Source of the DNA: Lachnospiraceae bacterium
GTDB lineage: Bacteria; Bacillota; Clostridia; Lachnospirales; Lachnospiraceae
NCBI GenBank assembly: GCA_024693845.1
Contig: JAILKJ010000036.1
Location: 1-60,677, forward strand
Length of the DNA: 60,677 nt
Direction: 5' to 3'
Position 1 is the first letter of the stretch; the number at the start of each line of letters is the position of its first letter. The notes beneath the pieces were generated by a model. It did not search any database. It was not told the origin of the DNA and was given only the letters and a program-made list of their open reading frames with translations. The translations under genes and the position numbers were made by a program. Shown one piece after another: positions 41,864 through 50,387 of the stretch.

Positions 41864-44595
41864 CCGTTGATGATATTTTTGAACACTTCCGTGTAGGCGC
41901 TGATAAAACCATCAGCGTCTTTTTCTATGAATTCCGGTTCGTTATCCCTTGCCGCAAACTCGTGCTTCTTGGCCCGTTCGGAAAGCTCCTTCATCCCCAG
42001 GGTGGCCATATTGCTCTTGATGGTATGGGCCTCTATCCTGTAGGCATTCAGATCCTTTTCCGCAAGACTCTTTCTCATCCTCTCCGCCCTCGGCAGACAC
42101 TCCGAGGCCATATCCGAAAGGATCTCCGAGAGGATCTCCCGGCTGCCGGCACAGTGGCTGAGAGCCGCCTCGATATCCAGCCCTTCCACCCGGGAAACCA
42201 GATCTTTAACAGGCGTTCTTTCTTCGAATCCGAATTCCAAAACCTCATCCTCATCCGAAACCGGCTCATGGCTGTCTACCGGTGCATCCCGGATCTTCTC
42301 CGGAGGAAGCAGGTTTTTCACCGTCTGCTCAAGAATGGAGGAATCAAGAGGCTTGGTCAGATAATCCTCAAAGCCCTCATCGATATACATCTGTCTGCTG
42401 CCGGCAACGGCGTTGGCGGTAAGGACCACCGCCCTGGTATCCTTGTTAAGGGAATCCTTATCGCTTCGTATGATGTGCAGCGTTTCGATACCGTCAGGCT
42501 GGGGCATCATATGATCCAAAAGGATCAGGTCGTATTTTTTCTCACGACAGAGCTCTATGGCATGATTGCCGCTGCTGCAAAGGTCGGGAACGATACCCGT
42601 CCGTTTCAGGAACAGTCTGACAATGGTCAGGTTGGACTGATTGTCATCCACCGCGAGGATCTTCGCATCCGGCGCCGTGAAGCTGCATGCTTCGAGGACA
42701 CTGTCCTCTGCGGTCCTTCTCTCCATGAAATCTTCCGGCAAAATCTCATCACCCAAATATCTGACCGGAAGCTTGACCCAGAACTCGGAGCCTTTTCCGT
42801 ATATGCTCCTTACGCCCACAGATCCGTTCATGGAATCAACGATGCTCTTAACGATGGCAAGCCCCAGACCGGTTCCCTCGATATTTACATTCGCCTTGGT
42901 ATCCGCCCTGGAAAAGGCTTCAAAAAGATGCTCCTGGTCCTCCTGACGGATCCCCTTCCCGGTATCCTTCACCACGATATCAAGCTCATAGCCGTCCTCC
43001 TGAGTATGGTTTCCGGAAAGAATGAGGGTGACCGTTCCCTTCTCCGTATACTTGACCGCGTTATTGATGAGATTTACAAGGATCTGACGGATCCTGAATT
43101 CGTCGCTTTCCATCTCATTGGGGATCTCCCCGTTGATCTGAGTCCGAAGCTCCAGAGATTTTTCTTCTGCCCTTTCACTGACCAGGGACATGACATCATA
43201 GAGCAGCTCCGAAAGGAAGAATCTTGACCGGGTGATCTCCAGCTTTCCTGCCTCGATCTTGGAAAAATCCAGCACATCGTTCACAAGCATGAGGAGCATT
43301 TTTCCGGAAGTCTTAATGCTCCTGGAATACTCATCCACCACCTTATCGGTGTTTTCCCGCAGGATCATCTCATTCATACCCAGGATGGCATTGATGGGAG
43401 TCCTGATCTCGTGGGACATGCTGGCCAGGAAACGGGTCTTGGCCTCCGAGATATCGATGGCGTGCTGTTTTTCCATATTGGCCATTCTCAGATCATTGAC
43501 CTGCTGGATGACAATGAACACAAGCAAAACGCCCAGCCCCGCCACCATGGGAAGGGAAGCTCTCGTCGTAGTGATCACCAGCAGGAGCACCAGCTCGATG
43601 ATACAGCAGATGAGGAAACCGAAAAAGCCGATGAAGGTATAGCGGTACTCTTTGGAATATCCTTTGATGGCATCATATACCAGGATAAAAATGGCCTCCA
43701 CAGCCAGCAACGCCAGGATCACATTACCGGTGGTCCTTACCGTATCACTGTAAAAAGGCAGCACCCTGAGGAAGTGGAGTACGGGCCAGATCACGGCATT
43801 GGCGGCGGACAGCAGCATCAGCACCGACATGCTCCTTTTATACCTTCCGTGCTGGATGGAATTCAGATACACCTCCGGTGCAAAAGGGATGGAGACACAG
43901 AGCAGATAGTTCAGGATCCCGTCCACATACTGCATTCCGAAGATGAAGGGAAACAGGGCGGAATCCGTGATGACCCAGAGGGAAAGAACGAAGATGCCCA
44001 GGGCACCGTACATCATATCCATCCGCTGCTTGAACATAAAGCTGAGTACGATACTTACCACGAACACCACAAAGGAAAAGATCGCCAGGATGAAGGCCAG
44101 GAAAAAGGAGGCGCCGTATCTTTGCATCAGAAGGCTGAAGGCACCGGACCGGGTACTGATAAAGCCCTCCGTCGCCAGCTCGATCTTATTATCGTAATCC
44201 GCTCTTACAAGACGGATCTGTTTCCCCGCATCGGAATGCTTCAGAGGCACTATCATATAAGAATTCTTCACCGTTCCGCCGGGGATGTTCACATCCCTTT
44301 CCTCAATGCGTTCCAGCCGCATCTCATCGCCCACATATACGGTGATATCCCGGAAGTTAAAATAGAAAAGATACTCATTGTCGCCAATATCCGAAGGAAG
44401 TGTTGCACTGACCGTATCGTCGGAGGTATACTCAAAGCTGATGGATTCGGCGGGATCACGGTCCATGAAAACGGACCGGTTGATCAAACCGTAACAGAAA
44501 AACAGCAGAGCCGTCACGATCAGCATCACACACAGAACCGCCTTAACGATCCTGATGCTGATCTCCATTATGCCCTGCGTTAACTTTTCGCTCAT
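41860..44595 (-). CDS. Hybrid sensor histidine kinase (7TM sensor, HisKA, HATPase, REC, Hpt)
   Basis: A 911-residue membrane kinase. The start is the ATG at 44595, placed by a GGAGG site; a GTG seven codons upstream is less likely. One helix (about 17-38) precedes an extracellular beta-rich domain (45-150) and seven helices (160-365), the 7TMR-DISM layout. Then come HisKA with phospho-His395 (SHEIRTP), HATPase (DTGKGI, GTGLGLAI), a receiver with Asp694 (LLDHMMP), and an Hpt domain with His857 (AHTIKS). All four relay modules are present, so an outside partner with a receiver is expected. Stops overlap with the convergent lipoprotein. Confidence 0.92.
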   Translation of the reverse strand: MSEKLTQGIMEISIRIVKAVLCVMLIVTALLFFCYGLINRSVFMDRDPAESISFEYTSDDTVSATLPSDIGDNEYLFYFNFRDITVYVGDEMRLERIEERDVNIPGGTVKNSYMIVPLKHSDAGKQIRLVRADYDNKIELATEGFISTRSGAFSLLMQRYGASFFLAFILAIFSFVVFVVSIVLSFMFKQRMDMMYGALGIFVLSLWVITDSALFPFIFGMQYVDGILNYLLCVSIPFAPEVYLNSIQHGRYKRSMSVLMLLSAANAVIWPVLHFLRVLPFYSDTVRTTGNVILALLAVEAIFILVYDAIKGYSKEYRYTFIGFFGFLICCIIELVLLLVITTTRASLPMVAGLGVLLVFIVIQQVNDLRMANMEKQHAIDISEAKTRFLASMSHEIRTPINAILGMNEMILRENTDKVVDEYSRSIKTSGKMLLMLVNDVLDFSKIEAGKLEITRSRFFLSELLYDVMSLVSERAEEKSLELRTQINGEIPNEMESDEFRIRQILVNLINNAVKYTEKGTVTLILSGNHTQEDGYELDIVVKDTGKGIRQEDQEHLFEAFSRADTKANVNIEGTGLGLAIVKSIVDSMNGSVGVRSIYGKGSEFWVKLPVRYLGDEILPEDFMERRTAEDSVLEACSFTAPDAKILAVDDNQSNLTIVRLFLKRTGIVPDLCSSGNHAIELCREKKYDLILLDHMMPQPDGIETLHIIRSDKDSLNKDTRAVVLTANAVAGSRQMYIDEGFEDYLTKPLDSSILEQTVKNLLPPEKIRDAPVDSHEPVSDEDEVLEFGFEERTPVKDLVSRVEGLDIEAALSHCAGSREILSEILSDMASECLPRAERMRKSLAEKDLNAYRIEAHTIKSNMATLGMKELSERAKKHEFAARDNEPEFIEKDADGFISAYTEVFKNIING

Positions 44596-44619
44596 ATATG
44601 CCTCCTTCCAATTCACCTA

Positions 44620-44648
44620 TTGACACGATAGGTAAACGGTGGTAATAT
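44620..44648 (+). promoter_or_regulatory. Sigma-A promoter of the ECF S-component gene
   Basis: TTGACA and TAATAT are separated by 17 bp, a near-consensus promoter, 33 bp before the start codon, with an AGAGGG ribosome site. The leader is too short for a known riboswitch. Confidence 0.75.
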
Positions 44649-44680
44649 CCGTACAAAACATTTTTTAAGAGGGTAAAGCC

Positions 44681-45214
44681 ATGAACAAGAAATTACAACT
44701 TATCATAACTGCTTCCATGCTTGCGGCCATGACTACCATCGCAACCATGATCATCAAGATACCCACCCTGGGAACCAACGGCTATGTCAATATCGGCGAT
44801 TCGCTGGTATTGCTTTCCGCATGGCTTCTGGGTAATCCCTACGGCGCTCTGGCTGCCGGCATCGGTTCTGCCCTTGCAGACCTTCTGTCGGGTTATCCCG
44901 TTTACATTCCCGGAACGGCCATCATCAAATTTCTCATGGCTTTCACAGCAGCTGTCGTCTTTAAAAAGACCAAAAGGGATCATGTGCCCGCACCGGTTCC
45001 CTATATCCTCAGCAGTATCGTTGCCGAGGTCATTATGGTGGCAGGCTATTTCATCTACGAGGCCACCGTTCTTGGTTACGGCTTTGTGGCTGCCGCATCG
45101 ATCCCCGGCAATGCAGTTCAGGGTATCACCTGCCTGATCCTGGGAAACCTTCTGATCCATGCCCTTTCAGGGATCAAATACATCAACAGGATGACTCATT
45201 CCCTGAAATCCTGA
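44681..45214 (+). CDS. ECF transporter S component (substrate unknown)
   Basis: A 177-residue membrane protein with six predicted helices. It shows the S-component pattern NGYVNIGDSLVLLSAWLLGNPYGALAAGIGSALADLL (about 31-67), a hydrophobic N-terminus that would contact the EcfT coupling protein, and a compact length typical of group II ECF transporters. No EcfA or EcfT gene lies nearby, so it must share a central energising module. Substrate could be a vitamin or nucleobase precursor; the sequence does not say which. Its stop is directly against the stop of the convergent BMP-type gene. Confidence 0.85.
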   Translation: MNKKLQLIITASMLAAMTTIATMIIKIPTLGTNGYVNIGDSLVLLSAWLLGNPYGALAAGIGSALADLLSGYPVYIPGTAIIKFLMAFTAAVVFKKTKRDHVPAPVPYILSSIVAEVIMVAGYFIYEATVLGYGFVAAASIPGNAVQGITCLILGNLLIHALSGIKYINRMTHSLKS

Positions 45215-46408
45215 TCATTCCTCAACGGTTATGATATCCGAAAGGATATAGTGGAATAAGGGATAAGACGTATTTTCATTCTCCACATAGCCGTTTTTCA
45301 GGTCGCAGGTATCCGAGGGATCCTCGGGATCGACACCGGTATAATCTCCCCGGAATACGAAAGCACCGCCACTCTTCTTAAACTGATCTATGGCCTTGTC
45401 CATGGCCTCCTGGGTGCCGGAGGGTGTAACCTGCTGATTCAGATCGATCATTTCCACCCATCCTTTTTCAAAACCTGCAGATACGTCCGTTCCGTGGATC
45501 CGTCCGTCTACAACGGATTCGATACTCTTTTCCGTCATGACTGCTTCCACAGCCGAAAGCACATAGGGCTCCCAGCAGACCCTGGTGGTCACCAGGGAGG
45601 ATAAGGGAGCAACCTCAGACATACTCTGGTTCCAGCCCACAAAGTAAATGCCGCTCTTTTCCGCAGCTTCCTCACAGGCAAGAGCCGGACCGATGGTATC
45701 GGTATGCTGGGAAAGGATCACACAGCCGTCCTCGATAAGCTGCTTGGCCGCACTTTCTTCCTGGGCAAAACTGCTCCAGGTTTCGGTGTAGCGGACACGC
45801 ATTACCGCCTGAGGAACGATGGAACGTACACCCAGCAAAAATGCGGTATACCCGGAAATGACCTCCGAAGTGGGGAAGGCCGCTACAAATCCCACAACGG
45901 CCTGATCCTCCGTGATCAGGCCGTCTGCGATCAGCTGTTTCAGCTTCATGCCTGCGGCGATACCGCTCACATAGCGTCCCTGATAAGCCTCTCCCTTAAA
46001 GGTGTGGTAGTTGGCGGGCACGCTTTGACCGGTCATGTCCATGTAGGATGTCTGACAGAACTGTGTGGCCGGATAGTCGGTGGCAAGCTCTTTTACCTTC
46101 TCACTGTATCCGTTGAAAAAAATGATATCGCAGCCCTGATCGGCAAGGTCTCTCAGGGGCTCCTCCATTTCATCATCCAGTACATTACTGCAGGTCAGGA
46201 TCTGAACCCGTTCACCGTATTTCTTTTCCAGCGCATCTTTCGCCAGAGAAAAATTGTAGGTATAAGGCGTGCTCTCGTCGTTGTCATAGATGAAACCCAC
46301 CTTTATGTTTTCCTTTCCGCCGGAGAAATTCAAGAGGCGGGACAGGCCCATGAAGGCAAACATCAGACAAAGACAGGTTACTGCCGTAAGAATGTATACC
46401 CGTTTCAT
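45215..46408 (-). CDS. BMP family (nucleoside-type) substrate-binding protein, orphan
   Basis: A 397-residue protein of the BMP/Med (PnrA-like) periplasmic-binding family. The N-terminal hydrophobic segment (about 5-25) has no lipobox cysteine, so it looks like a membrane anchor or uncleaved signal, not a lipoprotein. The binding domain shows IKVGFIYDNDE, GCDIIFFNGYSE, YQGRYVSGIAAG and VGFVAAFPTSEVISGYTAFLLG. Family members bind purine nucleosides or related molecules. No ABC permease or ATPase genes are adjacent. It overlaps the large ECF-S/propeller/HD-GYP gene by 4 bp, so it more likely feeds that sensor than a transporter. Confidence 0.85.
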   Translation of the reverse strand: MKRVYILTAVTCLCLMFAFMGLSRLLNFSGGKENIKVGFIYDNDESTPYTYNFSLAKDALEKKYGERVQILTCSNVLDDEMEEPLRDLADQGCDIIFFNGYSEKVKELATDYPATQFCQTSYMDMTGQSVPANYHTFKGEAYQGRYVSGIAAGMKLKQLIADGLITEDQAVVGFVAAFPTSEVISGYTAFLLGVRSIVPQAVMRVRYTETWSSFAQEESAAKQLIEDGCVILSQHTDTIGPALACEEAAEKSGIYFVGWNQSMSEVAPLSSLVTTRVCWEPYVLSAVEAVMTEKSIESVVDGRIHGTDVSAGFEKGWVEMIDLNQQVTPSGTQEAMDKAIDQFKKSGGAFVFRGDYTGVDPEDPSDTCDLKNGYVENENTSYPLFHYILSDIITVEE

Positions 46409-49400
46409 GCCTTATCTCCCTCCTCTTCGTTATTTTCCATCTGCTGCGCCTGGATCTTCTTATCTTCTTCGACGCGGCGGGCCAGCTCCTGCTGTGCCTC
46501 CTGGTCAGCCTGCTGGATCTCCGCACGCTTCTGTGCATAGAGCTCATCCAGATTGATGATGCCTTTTTCTATCAGACGAAGGAAGGCATCCAAAGCTGCG
46601 GGATCAAACTGGGTACCCCTTCCCCGCTTCATTTCGTTCATTACATAATCGGTGTCCATATGGTTGCGGTAAACACGGTTGGAGGTCATGGCATCAAAGG
46701 TGTCCGCCACACTGATGATCCTGGCGATCAGCGGGATCTCCTCCCCCTTAAGGCCATCCGGATAACCGCGACCGTCGTAACGTTCATGGTGGTACCTGGT
46801 TCCGTCAACAACATTCTCCACCAGGGTGAAATCCTTCAGGATGTCCGCACCTCTTTCCACGTGGGATTTCATCTGTGCATATTCCTCATCCGTCAGGCGT
46901 CCCACCTTGTTCAGCACACTGTCGGGGATACCGATCTTACCGATATCATGCATCTGGGCTGCCTTGCTCAAACTGGAGAGGGCCTTCCTTTTTTCCCACC
47001 ATTTGTAGCAGTTCATCTCCTGAGCGATCATTACCGAATACTGCGCCACACGCATGGAATGCTGGTGCGTTCGCACGTCCTTGGCATCGACTGCGTTTGC
47101 GATAGCCATAACCGTCTCATTGGCCATGTTCAGCTTGATCTGCTGCTGGTTGAGCTGCCTTTGTACGACGAACCAGGTAAACCAGATGATGATCAAAGCC
47201 AGCAGGGTGAGCATGTAAAACGAAAAGCCCCTCCACTCGTAGAATTCGCCTTCCTTTACAATGTCGAATTTGCGCTCCTCCAGAACACGGTCACCGGCGC
47301 TGTCAAAAATAGCCAGGTGGAAGGTGTATTCCCCCGCCGGAAGATTGACGTAGATGATGTTGCTCAGGCTGTTCTGAGGCAGGATGGTCCACTGGTTATC
47401 ATAATTCTCCAGATAATACCCTACGTTGGGTTCCTGGATGGTATAGTTCAGGATCTCCGGATCCAGTTCCACACGACTGACGCCCTGCCCCACCGTAATG
47501 GCTCCCATACGGGCAAGAGGCTGCTGCATACCGTCCAGCTTCACGGAAGCCAGCTGCATTCTGTAGGAACGGACATCGCTGTTGTATTTGTCCACATCGA
47601 TGATATAAACGCCCGTATCACAGGGCAGGAAAAGTTCGCCATTGCCGTTGAAATAGTTCCAGGAATTGGCGGTCAGGGAGGTTCCCAGACCTCTTCTTGC
47701 ATCCAAAAGCTCCCAGGCGATCTCACCGCCGGCTACCAGCTCATCCCGATCCACTACGTAAATACCGGCACTGGACATGACAAAGAGAGTATCCTCATCC
47801 TTAACCCAGATATCGTAATTGTTGAAATAGGGGAACTTGTCCAGAACACGGATGGTTCCCTCCGGCTCCAGATAACAGAGGCTGTTACTGGTAACGAGGA
47901 AAACGCCGTCGGATTTGGGATCCTTAATGGTACGAAGGATAACTCCGCTGGAAAGACCGTCATCACGGGTGATCATATCGATCACCTCGCCGTCCTTCAA
48001 TACGGCAATGCCGTCACCGTCCGTTCCTGCCAGTACAGTTCCGTCGCTTTGTTCCGTCACGGTCAGGATCATGGAATTGATCAGGCCGTCCTCGTTGCGG
48101 ATGGTTTTGACCACCTCATGGTCCCTGATATAGCTGATCCCGCTGTCGCCCGCTGCCAGGATCGTTCCGTCGGACAACGCCGTCACGATACGGGCGCGGT
48201 TTCCGAAGCTGCCGCTTTCGGCATTGTAGTACCAGGATTTTCCGTCAGGTGCAAACTCCATCAGACCGCTGCCGTAGGTACAGACCCAGAGATGATCCTG
48301 CTCATCCACATACATGCATCGGATACGCTTTCCGTCCAGCTCCCCGGTCAGGGCATTTTCCACCTGACGCTGACAGGTGCCGTCCACGACATCCAGTCCT
48401 TTATCGGTACCGATGTAGTAACAGTTCTGCCAGGAAACAATGGCATTGACGACTCTGCGCTCCATGCCCACCGCACCATATACATCCTTGAAGGGGGATT
48501 TGGCCATGCGCAAAAGACCGAGCCTGGAAGAGGTGAACCAGAGGTTACCCTGATAGTCATAGAGCATGTTGTCTATGGAGTTGTTGAAATCATTGGTATT
48601 GACGCGGTGATATCCTTCCTCATCGATATAGGAAACGCCGCTGTCGGTAGAAATGAAAAGCGTTCCGTCGCTTAAGTAATTCAGGTTATTGATGCAGGTA
48701 ACATCCGCACAGGTTTTGACGTTGAGAAGCGTAAACTTGTCTCCGGTTATATCATAGCTGTAGATATGGTTGGTGGAAGAACCCACCATAAGAGTTCCGT
48801 CGGGAGCAAAAGCACAGCAGTTGAACAGCTCCTGCTCATCCGTCAGCTGCTGTTCGCACAGGATCTCTCCCTGCTTCAACAGGAAAAGACGTCCGTCGGA
48901 GGCAATGGTCGCCACATGTCCGTCCTCATCGGCAGCAATGCTTTCGGCATAGTTTATCTCATCCAGGGTTTTGGCAGCCTTCAGACCGTTGTTCATCATA
49001 AGGACCTGCATGCTTGCCGTAGTGCCTACATAGTAATAGCCGTCCGAGGCACGGATGACACATCGCACGGAATTGGAAGGAAGTCCCGTGGACTGATCCA
49101 GGACATTAACCACCTTTTCCCGGATCACGATGGAAAGGCCGTTGTCGTTGGTTCCGATCCAAAGGCGCCCCTCCTCATCCACATAAAGGCAGTTCACATT
49201 TTTAACGGATTCATATTCATCCACCCATCTGAACTCACGTCCGTTATAGCGATACAGACCCGCGTAGGTTCCGATCCAAAGGACACCGTCGTTGGTCTGG
49301 GCGATATCGTTGGCTTCGCCGCAGGGCAGACCGTTGTTGCTGGAATAAACGTTCTGCACATAATCGTTATAATCTACCGTCTCGGTGGTTTTGCCATCCG

Positions 49401-50040
49401 CTGCCTCGGCGTTGGTGGTCAGCATAATGGCGGAAACAAGACCTATCAGAAGGGCTGCGGTGGCGCTGCCTGTCTGCTTGGCCATTTCATCGTTCCGCGT
49501 TTTTTTCCAGGAACGCAGAAGAATGACCAGGTACACCGCGGCGATGGTAAGCACCTTATCGGTAAACTCAATGGCAAGCTGTCCGAGGATATAGCAAAGG
49601 AAGGGCTGCCCTCCCTTATCCAGCAGATAATCGATCACACCGTCTCCCCATTTATTGCCTGTATAACCGCCGGAAAAGATCATATTGATGGGAACGGAAA
49701 CCACAAGGGCGGTAAGCATTGCCAGAGAAGCCGCCTTCATGAAGCCGTAAAAGCGGTCAAACCAATGATGTTTGGCTGCAAAGCCCACGATAACACCCAG
49801 AGCGATACTGGTGATCAGATAGGCAACCGACAGTCTGTTGACTATACTATAGGCCAGATTCCCGGTGAATCCGACGATGGCGCCGCAGACCGGACCGGCC
49901 ACATAGCCGCAAAGAGCCGTGCCGAAGGAATCCGCCCACAGCGGCAGTTCCAACTGTGTGACCAGCAGTTTTCCCCCCACATTCAGACATACACATATTC
50001 CCACAAACAAAACGATCTGCCATGATTTCCATTTTTTCAT
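46405..50040 (-). CDS. ECF-S-like membrane domain + Reg_prop propeller + Y_Y_Y + HD-GYP fusion sensor
   Basis: A 1211-residue protein. The start is the ATG at 50040 with GAGAGGAG upstream; an earlier in-frame codon lacks support. Residues 8-175 form five or six helices of ECF S-component type (LPLWADSFGTALCGYVAG at 32-49). Another helix (about 193-213) leads outside. Residues about 225-850 hold many two-component-regulator propeller repeats (GVLWIGTYAGLYRY, GRLWIGTNDNGLSI), then a Y_Y_Y domain (about 855-925), a helix (about 940-962) and an HD-GYP domain with HD at 1031-1032, HHE at 1084-1086 and GYP at 1092-1094. The tail is a charged coil. It resembles hybrid two-component sensors with the kinase replaced by c-di-GMP hydrolysis. 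Confidence 0.87.
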   Translation of the reverse strand: MKKWKSWQIVLFVGICVCLNVGGKLLVTQLELPLWADSFGTALCGYVAGPVCGAIVGFTGNLAYSIVNRLSVAYLITSIALGVIVGFAAKHHWFDRFYGFMKAASLAMLTALVVSVPINMIFSGGYTGNKWGDGVIDYLLDKGGQPFLCYILGQLAIEFTDKVLTIAAVYLVILLRSWKKTRNDEMAKQTGSATAALLIGLVSAIMLTTNAEAADGKTTETVDYNDYVQNVYSSNNGLPCGEANDIAQTNDGVLWIGTYAGLYRYNGREFRWVDEYESVKNVNCLYVDEEGRLWIGTNDNGLSIVIREKVVNVLDQSTGLPSNSVRCVIRASDGYYYVGTTASMQVLMMNNGLKAAKTLDEINYAESIAADEDGHVATIASDGRLFLLKQGEILCEQQLTDEQELFNCCAFAPDGTLMVGSSTNHIYSYDITGDKFTLLNVKTCADVTCINNLNYLSDGTLFISTDSGVSYIDEEGYHRVNTNDFNNSIDNMLYDYQGNLWFTSSRLGLLRMAKSPFKDVYGAVGMERRVVNAIVSWQNCYYIGTDKGLDVVDGTCQRQVENALTGELDGKRIRCMYVDEQDHLWVCTYGSGLMEFAPDGKSWYYNAESGSFGNRARIVTALSDGTILAAGDSGISYIRDHEVVKTIRNEDGLINSMILTVTEQSDGTVLAGTDGDGIAVLKDGEVIDMITRDDGLSSGVILRTIKDPKSDGVFLVTSNSLCYLEPEGTIRVLDKFPYFNNYDIWVKDEDTLFVMSSAGIYVVDRDELVAGGEIAWELLDARRGLGTSLTANSWNYFNGNGELFLPCDTGVYIIDVDKYNSDVRSYRMQLASVKLDGMQQPLARMGAITVGQGVSRVELDPEILNYTIQEPNVGYYLENYDNQWTILPQNSLSNIIYVNLPAGEYTFHLAIFDSAGDRVLEERKFDIVKEGEFYEWRGFSFYMLTLLALIIIWFTWFVVQRQLNQQQIKLNMANETVMAIANAVDAKDVRTHQHSMRVAQYSVMIAQEMNCYKWWEKRKALSSLSKAAQMHDIGKIGIPDSVLNKVGRLTDEEYAQMKSHVERGADILKDFTLVENVVDGTRYHHERYDGRGYPDGLKGEEIPLIARIISVADTFDAMTSNRVYRNHMDTDYVMNEMKRGRGTQFDPAALDAFLRLIEKGIINLDELYAQKRAEIQQADQEAQQELARRVEEDKKIQAQQMENNEEEGDKA

Positions 50041-50100
50041 GCGTTTTGTTCTCCTCTCAGAATCTCCCTGACCTCCCCTGAATCCCTCTGATGACAATAC

Positions 50101-50262
50101 GGATTGCTACGCGTTACGCGCTCTCGCAATCCTCCACACATTCACATATCGCGGGGCCCCGTCTCCGCTTCGCGTCGACTTCCCCACTTTTATGTTCATG
50201 TGTGGGCGAGTCCCAAGGTCAAGCCCTCGTATGTGCAAGCACAACTCAGGCTTGCACCTTTT
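50101..50262 (-). other. Dense hairpin-rich element (structured leader RNA or palindromic repeat)
   Basis: Nested inverted repeats fill this stretch: GGATTGC/GCAATCC (50101-50107 with 50126-50132) enclosing CGCGTTACGCG; CCACACAT..ACAT (50134-50147) pairing with ATGT..ATGTGTGG (50192-50205) around the palindrome CGGGGCCCCG (50152-50161); and GTGCAAGC/GCTTGCAC (50233-50240 with 50250-50257). GC content is well above the flanks. If transcribed on the minus strand it would be the 5' leader of the propeller/HD-GYP gene. No known riboswitch family is recognised. A mobile palindromic repeat is the main alternative. Confidence 0.6.
50233..50262 (+). terminator. Terminator-like hairpin at the right end of the structured element
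   Basis: A perfect 8-bp stem (GTGCAAGC / GCTTGCAC) with a 9-nt loop followed by CTTTT on the plus strand. There is no plus-strand gene just before it, so it may instead be one arm of the larger structure. Confidence 0.35.
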
Positions 50263-50277
50263 GACTCTATTGTCATC

Positions 50278-50283
50278 ATTATA
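50278..50283 (-). promoter_or_regulatory. Possible -10 box for the propeller/HD-GYP gene
   Basis: TATAAT on the minus strand just upstream of the hairpin-rich element. The -35 region at 16-18 bp is poor, so this is weak support for the element being a transcribed leader of about 230 nt. Confidence 0.3.
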
Positions 50284-50316
50284 ATACAAAACCCTCGAAT
50301 AATACAGCCCTAAGGA

Positions 50317-50345
50317 TTGATTCGAACCCCTCAGATTGATATAAT
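50317..50345 (+). promoter_or_regulatory. Sigma-A promoter of the pyrophosphatase gene
   Basis: TTGATT and TATAAT are separated by 17 bp, 42 bp before the start codon, followed by a GGGGGA ribosome site. Confidence 0.7.
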
Positions 50346-50387
50346 AAGCAGGTCAGAATAAAGTATGTATGGGGGACTATCGATCTT

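Larger units (their letters stand above)
50041..50387. other. 347-bp intergenic region between divergent genes
   Basis: The only gene-free stretch above 300 bp. From left to right it holds the ribosome site of the propeller gene, an unstructured 60 bp, the hairpin-rich element (50101-50262), a minus-strand TATAAT at 50278-50283, and the promoter of the pyrophosphatase gene (50317-50345). Short open frames on both strands across the element look like chance. Confidence 0.8.

Noticed and set aside
44596-44680. Riboswitch before the ECF S-component gene
   Set aside because: The leader after the promoter is only about 25 nt, too short for any vitamin riboswitch.
46660-48675. A 671-codon open frame on the plus strand opposite the propeller/HD-GYP gene
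   Set aside because: It mirrors the codon pattern of the real gene, has no family motifs and no ribosome site; the minus-strand protein has complete domain motifs.
50104-50313. Short open frames (60-69 codons) on both strands in the hairpin-rich element
   Set aside because: They follow the inverted repeats, lack ribosome sites and show no protein-like composition.
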